Shown here: one piece after another, positions 48,065-59,774 of the stretch
How the letters are laid out: every line of letters starts with the position of its first letter
Position numbering within the stretch: position 1 is the first letter of the stretch
Assembly (NCBI GenBank): GCA_012932295.1
Contig: JAAONU010000006.1
Span: 25,260,882 to 25,324,881, forward strand
DNA: 64,000 bases
From: Cyclina sinensis
Taxonomy: Eukaryota; Mollusca; Bivalvia; Venerida; Veneridae
Reading direction: 5' to 3'
Position numbers and translations under genes: made by a program
The notes under the pieces: generated by a model
What the model was told of the DNA's origin: nothing
The model's database searches: none
Seen by the model: the letters and a program-made list of their open reading frames with translations, nothing else

Positions 48065-48222
48065 ACATATTGTGCACTGACCACCAGAACACTAAATCTA
48101 TAAATTTTGTGCACTACCCACCAGAACACTATATCTATACATTTTGTACACTACCCACCAAAACACTATAATAATACATTTTGTGCACAACCCATCAGAA
48201 CAGTAAATCTATACAAATTGTC
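48065..48222 (+). repeat. 37-bp minisatellite family I (short array)
   Basis: About four units of cactacccaccagaacacta plus tatctatacattttgtg. It lies exactly between gene copies A and B. Confidence 0.85.
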
Positions 48223-48227
48223 CTTTT

Positions 48228-48660
48228 CAATAATATCTGTTGCATTTTCAATTGCAGCTTGCTCTCATTTATCAAGTATGCTAATGATCTGTTGTTTGTA
48301 GTTTCTTATTGCTGTCGTTACTGAAGTGTGGGTATGTTCAACCTTCCTAACATTTTGCTAAACTGATTCTACAATACATTTGCATTTGTCGAGCAGTTTT
48401 TCCAGATCTTCAGAAAAGGTTTCTAGGATTGACTCAAAATTTAACGTTTTTGAGGAAGATGCAAGTGAGTGTTCTTTGATTTTCTCGTTCTGGATTACTC
48501 TTGTGTGTTTGACCAGGTTTCTGTCCTGCGATTTCGGTATCTCCCTTCTCGTCCCTATATTATTTGTCTTTTTTAATGAGTAGTCAAATCGGTCAATATG
48601 ATAAGATACTTTTAGACCGCTGTCTCTTTTTGACAATAATGCTTAACTTGACCTTGATAT
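48228..48660 (-). pseudogene. Coiled-coil gene, truncated copy B
   Basis: Frame 48636-48358 contains SKRDSGLKVSYHIDRFDYSL, RNLVKHTRVIQNEKIKEHSL and LEKLLDKCKCI, aligning with copies A and C. The usual start is ATA instead of ATG (about 48658), and a TAA follows. Downstream sequence is cut off at the minisatellite at 48222. Confidence 0.65.
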
Positions 48661-49835
48661 TGCTAGGTTTTATTTTTGGATTGTTTTACGTCTAATTATT
48701 TTGGCGTTGAAGGTTTGACCCATTTTATAGACATGTTTTTAATATCGCCAAACCGTAACGCCAAAATTTTAACTGCCATTTTTATGCACGGAAAATTTAA
48801 CAGCAACATTGTCGATGGTTTTGGTCTTTTTTTCTGTTTAAATATAAATTAATCTTTGATTTCCACAAAACATCGAAAGAACATACATTTAGTTACTACT
48901 CATTAAAACATTTCGATTTTAAGTGTATTTCCGATTTATTTCACATTTGCACTGCGAAACTCTATCCGCATGATGTCACAGTACAAATAATCTATTGAAA
49001 AAATTAGTAGAAAAATGACCGTGTCTAACCGGTACTAAAGAAGTTCACTTATACGAAATGAATAAATTTTTTCTAAAGAACAATTTTGATCTTTAAATAT
49101 TTGTGTTTAATTTACTGCTTATTTTGATAAAGAATATAGGGAGTCCACGGCTTCGATATATTTAAGTTAGAGTGAATAAAGGATACCCAACAAAAAGACA
49201 GATATCCGGACATCTAGATTACACTGAGGTTTATATTTGCCTATGAACCGTTTACCTCTTTCCAGCTGTCCAGAGATGGCCAACTGTAAAGTCGTTTAGA
49301 TTGCGATTGAAATTTAAGTCAAATTTGATATCTTAGTTCACAGCTGTTCACTGAAAAATGATATTTCAGAAACTTGTAAAGGAATTGTTTCTCCAAAAGA
49401 TGCTGTCATTTCTCCCAAAGTATGATAGCTATCGCTTTCAACGACTTCTAACTGGGCATTTGCCGTCCATAAAGATGCAACTGGTGGTTGGACGTGGAAA
49501 AAAAAATATCAAAAATTATAAAAAAAATTCTCAATGTCTCTTTGACAAGTCTGATTAGTTAGACTAGTTTCTTTTACGTCTATAAAATGGAAGATAAAGG
49601 ATTCATTATTGAATATTGCAATACCCTTTAGATACTTTTCAGATATTTGATTGGACAGATACTTGTTCATTATTTATCGATAATCAAAAATCACATTTGT
49701 CCAGTAACCCCACTCCTTGCTGTAAAGAGTGACATTACGGAAATTAAAAGAAAAACAAATCAGTCTGTTCACCTGTAATTAATCCATATAATAACATATT
49801 TTAGGATACCTGCCACTATACAAGAATAATAAGAT
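48661..49835. other. Upstream flank of coiled-coil copy B; no gene
   Basis: 49,560-49,760 (gataatcaaaaatcacattt, tgtccag, gagtgacatta) matches 47,900-48,030 and 61,770-61,950. The rest is featureless. Confidence 0.6.
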
Positions 49836-50938
49836 ACATTTATGCCGTCTCGCTGAGGCGAGCCGGTATTACGATAGGATTTTACTTGAAAAACAATTAA
49901 AACCAAGCTAGAACTCCGAACACTTACGAAGCTTCAAAGCCGCCTGGCTTCCATTTTCAAGAGGTTGTAGTTCAGAAAAGCTGGAGACCAAATATTACAT
50001 TACGGCAAATCAACCAATAGAAAGCTTGCTTTCAAAGCAGACATATGCCCCCGTATTCGGAGGCCATTATCATAATGACGCAAAGCGCAGTTTAAAGCAC
50101 ATGAAAGGTTTTATCAAGGTGCCTTGATAATCTACTGTTTTTGTATATTGTTATCTTAAAATTACCATCATTAACAGGAAACAATATATAAGCCAAATAC
50201 AGAGCAAGAGTTACATCGTCTATTTTTCTTCGTTTCCCGAACTGTTTTCACCGTCACTCAAGCCAAGCTCTGGTCTTTCGGGAGTTAGGATAGAGTACGA
50301 AATAGAGTCCATTTCTCGAAATGGACTTTACGTCTACGAAATAGACTTTTTATTAATCATGGCTTTAATATTGGTATTATCTGTATTTTCTTGGGTAAAT
50401 GTAATAAATAAAAGATCTACCTATGTTATGTCTCCTATTATGTTTAAGTAATAGACGTTCCAAATATAACCATTTATTGTGACCTCTCCCTACGAAATGG
50501 ACATTCTCTTTCAGAAATACCTACGAAATGGACTTCTGTTGTTTTATTTATAGTGAGCAGATTAGACAAAGGATAAATCCCAGTTTGAAGCGGAAATTGG
50601 CTGTAAACATATACATTTGGTATCATACAAAACCGTAAGTACTTTCACAGGAAACAGCAGCTTACAAACGGACTGCGGTGTGCAACTTTTCCTCGGATAT
50701 ATGTTCACAGTTACCTCGTGTTTGATCAAAACTTTTGTCGTCATTTCCATATATCCGTAAAGCATTCAAATATACAAGGTCAATCTCACAGCTATTCCCC
50801 GGTCCAGAGGATGAGGGGGCGGGAGTGTGGAGTGTTGCAATTGACTAGTGCATTACAATACAGACTAGCTCATGGTATGCTATCTCTAGTACCGTTCTTA
50901 CTGAATATCTAAGCGAACTGCTACTAGCTTTTGTAACA
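49836..50938. mobile_element. ~1.1-kb insertion of unknown type in duplicate B flank
   Basis: In the copy C flank (62,085), gaataatacgatata runs straight into attgtgataacactatc. In copy B the same junction is opened between gaataataagatac (49835) and acttgtgatattaacac (50943). The insert holds gtctcgctgaggcgagcc, a tataagccaaatacagagc promoter-like stretch and repeated acgaaatggac motifs. No transposase or terminal repeat was identified. Confidence 0.45.
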
Positions 50939-51595
50939 ACTAAACTTGTGATATTAACACTATTGTCTTACCTTGAAAAATGGCGGTATAATACATAATA
51001 ATATATGTACCCATATATTCGTATTTCGTTGGAATGGAAAATAAAACTTCAGTTGCTTTTAAAACAAATATGTATCTAAAGCAAGCAATTAATACCAATA
51101 TTTTCAGTCAAAATATTTTACATTATATTATTTCATTTGTGCTCTAAAGAAATCCCGGTATAGATATATACTGGGGAAAAAAGTAACGGAAGTCTTTTAA
51201 GGGACTTTGTATAATTTCTCTAAAGATGCTTAACATTCTTCTTTGTTAACGTCATGATGGAAAGTGTTTACATAAAATACAAACTTATTTCTTTATTATC
51301 GTTATGTATATTCACGACCAACATTTATTTATGAAATGTTCTAAAAACGTAATGTGTGTTTCCCTTTTCTTCTAGTAAATTTTCCTCTTCAGTACTTTAG
51401 ATCAGGAATTTGTTTTTGTTCAGCTTTTCTTCATGCAAAATAAATGTCCTATATTCTTTGATATATCCCTTTTGATCGATTAAATTGCCTAATGCTATAC
51501 CCGAATCAGCCAAAAGACATGTGCGAAGAAAATGACTTGTTAACTTAAAATTTGAATACATTGCTTATGAGATAAATCAGGCGTAAAACAAATCT
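50939..51595. other. Duplicated non-coding flank
   Basis: Matches 62,085-62,660 (ttaccttg-aaaatggcggtataa, cagtactt-agatcagga, cttttcttcatgcaaa). No coding frame. Confidence 0.65.
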
Positions 51596-51599
51596 AAAA

Positions 51600-51780
51600 T
51601 ATCTAATGTGTACTACCTACCAGAACACAATGTATACATAGTGTATACTATCCACCAGAATACTATATCTATGCATATTATGTACTACACACCAGAAAAC
51701 TATATCTACACATATTGTGTACTACCTACCAGAACACTATATCTATTCATATTGTATGCCACACACAAGAATACTGCTCA
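51600..51780 (+). repeat. 37-bp minisatellite family I, left of transposase
   Basis: About five units (ctaccagaacactatatcta). The array resumes at 52,850 after the transposase remnant. Confidence 0.85.
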
Positions 51781-51839
51781 AATCAATTAAAGTAGCGCAA
51801 ATATGGCTTAAATTGCCCACCATACTAGATATTCGCTGC

Positions 51840-52843
51840 GTTTGTAGGTATCGACGGTCAATATCCTCGAGAAACCCGTTCTAAACGTTTTTCGTAATGT
51901 TGTTGTCAGGTTGTGGAGTCGTTATCAGAAGACTGGAGAATTCACAAGAATACCTGGGCAAGGTCGTCACCGCATTACAACACCTCGTCAGGACCGATAT
52001 CTGAGAACTTTTGCCCTCAGATATCGTCAGCGTACTGCTAATGGCATTGAATTTTACTTCTGGCAAGCTACAGATGTTCTTGTGTCCACTTAAACTGTCC
52101 AAAATCGTCTTCATGAATATGGACTGGATGCCCGAAGACCACCAGAAGACCAATTCTGACCGTAACTCACCGGAGAGCTCGCTTAGAGTTTGCCCAAGAA
52201 CACGTCACTTGGCAACTGCGCCACTGGCGATCTGTGCTCTTCACAGACGAGAGCCGCAACCATGTTTCGACCTGTAACAGGCGTGTAAGGGTGAGGCGTC
52301 GCCGACGAGAGAGGTATGCGGAATGTAACATTATTCCATTTGACAGGTTTGGCGGTAGGTCAGTTATGGTGTGGGCAGGGATATCCATTGACAGGCGCAC
52401 AGACCTTTATGTGATTCCAGGAGGTAGTCTGACGGCCCTGAGATATCAGGACGAGATCCTAGAACCAATTGTTAGGCTATATGCTGGTGCAATAGGTGAA
52501 ATGTTTCGTTTGGTGCAAGATAATTCTCTAGCACACACTGCAAGAATCGTCCGGAACTTCTTTAATGATGAAGATATTGAGGTCATATACTGGCCAGCGG
52601 AGTTCTCCCGATTTTAATCCAATAGAGCATGTCTTGGACATGCTTTCTCGTAGACTTTCTTCGCCTCTGAACACTGTGCAGAACGTCCGTGAGCTTTCTT
52701 ATCCTCTTGTAGCAGAATGGGATGCCATACCACCGGATATGATCAGACGTGTCATCAGGAGCACGCCCAGACGATGCAGAGAGTGCCTAAACGCCCGGAT
52801 ACACTCATTACTGACACTGACTATAAAACGTTTCCAGGCCTGA
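51840..52843 (+). pseudogene. Tc1/mariner transposase remnant (DD34E type)
   Basis: Partial N-terminal helix-turn-helix (NVVVRLWSRYQKTGEFTRIP, RHRITTPRQDRYLRTF). Catalytic core: first Asp in LFTDESRNH (52234 onward), GRSVMVWAGIS, second Asp in VQDNSLAH, and Glu in SPDFNPIEHV after a frameshift at about 52605. There are 34 residues between the last two, as in Tc1 elements. At least two frameshifts and an in-frame stop show it is dead. Terminal inverted repeats were not recognised. It sits inside the 37-bp minisatellite. Confidence 0.85.
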
Positions 52844-52849
52844 ACTATA

Positions 52850-53395
52850 TTGTGTTCTACCTACCAGAGGACGATATCTATACATTGTGTTTACTAACTA
52901 CAAGAAGACGATATCTATACGTAGTATGTACTACCTACCAGAACAGTATATCTGTACATATAGTGCACTGCATACCAGAAAACAATATCTTTACATAATT
53001 TGTTCTTCCAAAGAGAACACTATATCTATACATATTGTGTACTGTGTAATATAACACTATATCTATACATAGTGTGTACTGCCTACAAAACAACTATATA
53101 TATACAAAGTATGTACTGCCTACCAGAACACTATATCGAATCATAGTGTGCACTGCCTACCAGAACACTATATCAACACATATTGTGTACTGTCTACCAG
53201 AACACTATATCCATACATATTGTGTACTGTCTACCAGAACGTTATATCTATACATAATGTGCACTACATTCACGAACAGTATATCTTTACATAGTGTGTA
53301 CTACCTTCCAAAACACTATATCTATACATATTGTGTACTGGCTACCAGAATACTGTATTTATATATAGTGTGTACGAACTACCAGAACACATGAG
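52850..53395 (+). repeat. 37-bp minisatellite family I, right of transposase
   Basis: About 15 units with core ctaccagaacactatatcta and spacer atacatattgtgtactg. Frames such as 53074-53394 are repeat artefacts. Confidence 0.9.
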
Positions 53396-53399
53396 AAAC

Positions 53400-54673
53400 A
53401 AATTTAAGCTTTGCCGTTTATTTATTACTTTGTTCATGAAACAAGCACTCATGTCATAAATCTAATTGAGGATCGATATCTGTAGGTCAAACAGTCGTTG
53501 TTCTTATTCAAATTTTGCATTCAAGGTCTTTTGACAAACGTGATCGGAACATGCTAAAAATTTAGAGATTTGATAGGTGATTGTTCAAGCGTTTGGTGTG
53601 ATTTTAAACTCGACTATCCAATTTTGAGGCAATATACAGAAGAGACAATCTTAAGAATCACAAGATAATCCGGAAAACTAAGCATGATTCCATTGCCAAA
53701 ATTCCTGAAATGTGTGCAGATGTTGTCTGACGGAAAGAAAAAAAGACATAGAAAGTATGTTAAAGTTTATGCTAAAAGAGGATCGATTATTTATGAAAAT
53801 TCTGTGCAAGATTAGCCAATCTAAATCCTTAGATTATACATGTAGCATCATTTCATACTCCTGGATTGTTTGAAAGAGATCAGACTGAAGGGACTTTTTT
53901 GAAATGAAAACTTGCTTTGTTCGGGACAGTTTCTATACTATTGTTCTAAGGCACCTATAATAAGTTCCGTTCAGCTTTTGCATTTAGGTACTTATCTGCC
54001 ACGACAGAATTTACAAATTAAAATTTGAGAAAGTTAAGATGTTGCCTTTGAAGAATTTTTGACATAAATATGTTTAAAAGATACACTTATAATTTCTTAA
54101 TCTTTTTAGTACCACTGATTTCTTCGGCGTTGGTTAACCTTTTTGATAAGGTTCATTTCTCGGAAATATCAAAACTATTTATTTCATATTTGGAATAACT
54201 GTTCACGATCAACATGTCACACCATTTCTAAAGTGCAGATAACGCTCAAACTTATTTTTGCAAAGTTATGTATCTCTTTCGGCTTAGAATCTTTTAGTCA
54301 GCCTTTCTCAGGTCTATTTCTCAAAAACTATCAAAGATTTTCACTGTAAATTTGGAATACGTGATCAACATCAAAATTGAAATGCATTTCAAAAAGGCAT
54401 GCAACCCTTTAATACATTTGCATCGTTTTGCCTACTTTTCGGCTTAAAAATTTCCGGCTAACCATTTAGTTAAGGTCCATTTCTCAAAAAGTGCCAAAGA
54501 TATTATCTTCAAACCTGAAATACTTATCTCTGCATTTTGACAGAATTCTGGCCCTTATTTTAATAAGAGATGCTAAGTTTATATTTGGTGTAATTTCCTC
54601 TCATCAACAAATTGTTGAGACTTTCGTATATACTATTTTCTTGAGAACAATATAAGCCCATTTGGGCCTCTAG
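53400..54673 (+). mobile_element. Candidate non-autonomous Helitron, 3' end at 54673
   Basis: Three ~165-bp tandem units lie at about 54,130-54,560 (ggttcatttctcggaa, ggtctatttctcaaaaacta, ggtccatttctcaaaaagtg). They are followed by a hairpin gccca-tt-tgggc (54656-54667) and, two bases later, CTAG (54670-54673) then T. A hairpin just before CTRR is the canonical Helitron 3' terminus. The 5' end was not located and no RepHel protein is present. Confidence 0.45.
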
Positions 54674-54679
54674 TTGGAC

Positions 54680-56085
54680 TGAGCTTATAAAGTACTATCC
54701 AGCTCTGAGAATAGTGGAACGCACTGTCAGTGGACAGTTTTTTAATACTTGATATGTTGTTAGAGTAAAGTTTTTTGCTTTTTTTTCATATATTTTTTAG
54801 TTTTCATGTTGTAGTAATAGCGGATGTGTTATTGTATGCTTATCTTTTACAGTTTGGACAGTTAAGATGCTGTACATAAAGAGTTTAAGACATTTGACGT
54901 CTATTACCGTTGTATAATATATCTTTGTTAACAGGTCCGAAATAAGATGTGATCTTAATTTTCTTGAACGTTGTTCATTCTTTGCTTTCTTGACAGAAAG
55001 TACTGTAACTGTTAAAGATCTAATTATAAACAAAATTCGAAATAATTCGACTTGTTCTTAAATCATTTATTTATGTAACATGCTTGCCTTCTATTATACC
55101 CCGTGTAGACTAAGAGATGATTTTGTCCGTCCGTCCGAGTTCTTAATTAGGTTAAAGTCATGTTTAAGAAATCATTCTTGCAAAACGTAATTTTTAATCA
55201 AGAAATTGTATCTCCCGCTCTTATATTTCATTAGGCTTATTTTGCTGTATCTCCAAAAATGCACTTCTAGAGTAACTTGAAAAACATGATTTTCGTCTTT
55301 TGCTATATCTCAAATTCGTACTTTCCTCAATTTATATTTTTGTTTCAATTTCAGATTTGCAAAATAATATCATTATTATATAAATTATATACGTCGGTAG
55401 ACAAGTGTAAAATTTCAGCTCATTAAAGAAAAATCAACAAAATATATTTATTCGTTTGGTAGTTAGGATATTTTAAGAGTTCGGCGACGAAGTGTGCATA
55501 ACTGCATTGATTAGTTTTAACATATTAATACATTTCTGCAATATAATAGCTTAAAAAGATCCGAACAATGACATATAACTTGTAATTGTTCATGTTTTAA
55601 TTCTCATATTGTTAAAAACCTTTATTTATGAAAAGAAAAACCATGAAGGTGTTACAGGGAAAATTTATAGCATCATTTGTATAGTCTAATCATGTTGACT
55701 ACAACACATAACGGTATTTGAGAATGTTAAACGAGTTTAAAAAGACGGAAAATTGAATCAGTTAAATCTTGCCTCCAATAGACGAATTAGTGTTTTCAAG
55801 TGAAGTTAAAAGGAGATACCCTTGAAAATATTTCACAAGGCAACAAACAAACGAGTTTTCTTATTGACGGGACTTGACCATTTTATGTCATACATAGACA
55901 AAAGTAAAATCTGAAAGCTGCAATATCTATTCATTTACATTAAATTCGGTTCTTGTATCATCTGTGTGATAATCCATTGACAAAAAAATCAAAAACAAGT
56001 TTTTGGTGTTAAACTACACAACAATTTAAAAAATATTGCTTGAAATAGTTTTAAAAAATGAGATTTATTTTGAGAAAGCATTTCT
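54680..56085. other. Gene-free stretch
   Basis: AT-rich. A dispersed repeat fragment (tataccccgtgtagacta, tccgtccgtccg) lies near 55,095-55,140. No gene supported. Confidence 0.5.
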
Positions 56086-56348
56086 ACGTAGACGGAAAAG
56101 ACGGCAAGTCTTTTTATGACTTAGTACGGAAATGTTCCAGTTTTACACCAGTCTTAAAGAGCTTTTAGCAAAGACTCGGCCGTAATAATGGACCTCTAAA
56201 ATTCAGATTTTGGGTCCTTAAATACTCTGAATTTTGCGTGACTTTGAAAAAAAATGGAGTGCTCTACTGTAAACAGACACAAGATATTTCAACTTTTGAC
56301 TTGGTGTTGGAATTTCTGTGAGATTTTTTGTTGCATTTGCTGCTGAAT

Positions 56349-58764
56349 TCAACTAAGTAAAACAGCAAGTATGAAGAAACAACTCACGAAGTTGACGAAA
56401 CGTTTTTGTAAATAAGTCTTTGAGGAACTTGCAATTTTCACGAATGACGTTTCATCAAGACACACTCGCACGCTTTTATCGCCGTCACGGTCGTAGGCAA
56501 ACTCGGCCCCATAGAAAAACGTTTGTTCTGATTTAAAATACACTATGTTCTCGCCTGCTGTAAATGAATATTCACTTGGATCCAGCAGAACTTGCTCACA
56601 GAACATTAGTCTTGTAATTGAATGAAAACCTTTGAATCTTGTTAGCCGTATGTTATATTTTACAGTGAATTGAAGTGTCCATTTTGGAAAAGGAAGATTC
56701 ATGTCATTGTGATCATTTAAACCCACGGGTTCCTGGACATACTTATCCGTCAAACTTGCGACTGGAATATGATCAAAGAATTCAGACTTTAGGGGAACTG
56801 TAAAGTTTTTGACTGCCAAAATCCATGTCTTTTCAAGGTAGTCTTTTACACCTATGAGCATAGATTTAAAGTTTCTTTCTGGATCTAAGATTGAAATTTT
56901 AACAATGAAAGAGGTTTGATTAATAATGTTTCCAGAAGACGTTAACCTCGAAGTTTCTAATAATGTGAAGATGTTTTTCCAGTTCTTGGGCATTGGCGAA
57001 ACTAGGTGGTGTTCCTTTATTTTTTCTTCTGGAAGGGTTTTTATAATTTCCCGTATTGATACTCCTGTCTCGGTAAAAAGTCTTAGATAAATTAAATAAC
57101 CTTCACAATACGCTTCTAGTATTGGGTAAACGCAGGCCCCATCTGTACCATGCACTTGTCCCGATGGGCACAGAATTGTGCGACAATCTGAATGAATCTA
57201 AAAAGAAATGTTGTTGTGTTAGCGTAAACATTTTGGTAAATGAGTTTTGTTCTTCGTCCTTGAATTACGCGAAAAATACCTACCCCCAATTACAATTAGA
57301 ACTCTTTATGTTAAATAAAGCAGACAAAACATGTTCTCGTTTTCAATCCATAAGAAAGGATGCGCTATGTCTGTTATACTTGATCGTAGTTTAAGATTTT
57401 TGATTAGCATATTACTTACCTCTTTAGAGCAAGCTTGAGTTGATCGTTTCTTGTCTGATGTTGTAGACTTTTCTCCGAAAAAGTCATCGGCAAGTAGCAA
57501 AGTTGTATAGCTGTCGACAAATTTAAGACCAGTTTCATCAGCGCATTCTGTGCCTGACATCGAATAGCCGTAACACAAAAAACAGAAAACATTCTGAAAT
57601 TCATCTCTAAAAGATGAGGAAAAGTTAGAGTAACAAGCAGAAACAATTTCGCTAGCAGTCATATTGAGTATCTCTGGAACAGTAGCATCTTGTTGCACAC
57701 ACGGTTTCGGATGTCTGTTGCGTAAACATCTCAGAAGTTTTGAACTGTCTAATATTTCTGGAATAGTGAAAGCCACCATGCATTTTTGGAGGTATCTGCC
57801 ATCTATAATTTTTTTAATAAAATGGAGTTCAAACTTGTGACAAACAAACATTGGTGTCCAAATGACACCATCTGTTATTCCAAGGCAAGTCGCGCACAAA
57901 GGGTTTTTGTAGACCAAGTTGGTAGATCTGGAAGAAACAGGAAACGTTGAACCCCAAGGTGCAACCTGAACGTCCCCACATGCGCATTTGCCACTTTCAT
58001 TTAAAATTGGCTTGTCACAGACGCAGTCGTAGCTGTTTTTGTCCATGTCCAAGCTGCACTTACACCTACTACAATTTCCTTTGACTTCTTCGGATTCAAT
58101 CTCTGTATTTGCACCGTTTATATGAGAAAAGTTTCTACTCATTATAGTTTTGGAATATACTGAGAGATCAGCATGGCAATTATCGGCGTCGACGACCATT
58201 TGATAAGCTGTTTTCCCAAACAACAGTGGGCCAGACTTCTGTAGAGATACCGGATATAAACATTCGTTTTTTGTCACTTGTTCACGTTGCGGAGGGAAAC
58301 AACAGTCATTTTTTAAGTAGCAGTCTGGTTCACAGGAGCAATCTGAAGGATGAACGAGTATGATTTATTAATATACTTACATATTTCTTCAAATAACATA
58401 AAGATATAGTTTCAATTACTGAGAAAAAAAAAGAAAAAAAAAACAGGTATTGCATATCTGATACAACTACGTTTTCATTGTAGAAAATCTGTACATTAAC
58501 TTTAAATTCCATTGTGAAACGTAATATTCCGTTTTGTTATCTTCTGCACAGGTTCTACTTGTATTTAATTTGCTTACCTTTACAACAAGGAACACTTCCT
58601 GTAGAGATGGGTGTTGTAGATAGGGGGGTCTCCCCACAAAAGCTGTTGTGAGGGCATAGCACACGAACGTTTGATATTATCTTAGTGATTTCAGGCATCT
58701 GTAAAATCTTCGAATCAAGATCTTTCCATAAAAGCAACAGCATCAGCGATATCAGTGGGTACAT
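56349..58764 (-). CDS. Secreted/cell-surface Cys-rich ectodomain protein, copy 2 (3 exons, ~652 aa)
   Basis: Paralogue of 17416-19840 with the same architecture: exons 58764-58578, 58342-57420 and 57197-56349. Exons 1 and 3 are identical in length to copy 1 (187 and 849 bp); exon 2 differs by two codons. Donors aaag|gtaagc and agag|gtaag, acceptor tttttag|attc. Signal peptide (PLISLMLLLLW), the CSC-x3-CYLKNDCCF motif across splice 1, and the hydrophobic C-terminal tail (VSCFFILAVLLS) are all kept. All Cys positions I compared in exon 3 match copy 1, while many surface residues differ. Flanks on both sides are duplicated too (56,090-58,960). The retained frames and splice sites argue both copies are functional. 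Function unknown; it may derive from a GPCR ectodomain. Confidence 0.8.
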
Positions 58765-58818
58765 ATTAGTTTGCTACGGTATTCTTACAAGAATGCGACA
58801 GCTAATTGAAACGCATCA

Positions 58819-58825
58819 ATTTATA
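58819..58825 (-). promoter_or_regulatory. TATA box of ectodomain gene copy 2
   Basis: TATAAAT on the minus strand, 55 bp upstream of the ATG, in the same conserved block as in copy 1. Confidence 0.55.
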
Positions 58826-58964
58826 CTTTGTTGATGTAACTATATACGTACTCAGGTGCGACCTGAATTTGATGTTAACTAGTGTCAAGGTTGTGCCAAT
58901 TTGTCTACAAGAATATTGTAAATAATATATCAGTGAAATTGGCTCTGAGATCAGCAATCAACAT

Positions 58965-59770
58965 TCAGCTTGACATTCGATTTTAACCTTTTTATTTCGA
59001 CTTTTGAAAGTCGAGCAGAATGTCGAGCTAGAGTGCGGAAATATCCATATGATTATATTACGTATTTGTTAAGAATACGATGCAGTACGAAAGTATACGG
59101 GTACCTTACTTCAACCATACACGGTAGAATATCCATTGACGTATTTGACATTTTACAGAATTCGAATACAAATTGATGATATGCATGGTGTACGGGAACG
59201 GTACAGTTTATTTTTAGTACGGACTTGTCAAGATCCTCATCATGTGAACAAGAGGCATACAAAAATGAATATAATGACAGGCAATTTCTGAGAGTACAGG
59301 AAAAACATAAATTCTTAATAAATACTGGAACTGTACTGGAAAGTATGTTACAAAGCATTATAAAAATAATTAAGTGACTAGTAAAGATTTAGGAAGTACA
59401 CAAACAAAACTAATTCAGATTACCTTTAACATTAATGAGCAGTATTTCATAAACAAGTTTATTAAAATATGACTATAAAACAGTTAGAATAAATAATAAA
59501 ACCAAACATATTACAATGATACAAAAAGCATAACTGAAATCAATCTATTCATTGTACTTTTATGCAAACAGTGACTTATTGGAAAATGTATTCCAATTAC
59601 AATAACTGTTTATAGATCAGTTAAAAAAGGGACACCACAGACAATTAACGAAAATTATAACCCAAAGGGTTACCGCCTTGGAACTATCAGTGGCAAAACA
59701 TTTACCTCTGGGGATTAAGATAAGGATCTAGGATACACCAGCCTCATACTTATTCCTTATCCTTACAAAT
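58965..59770. other. Gene-free stretch
   Basis: Past the duplicated promoter flank nothing is recognised. Confidence 0.5.
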
Positions 59771-59774
59771 TTGT

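Noticed and set aside
53074..53394. Tyr/Thr/Leu-rich ORFs across the 37-bp minisatellites
   Set aside because: Repeat by-products that recur wherever the array occurs.
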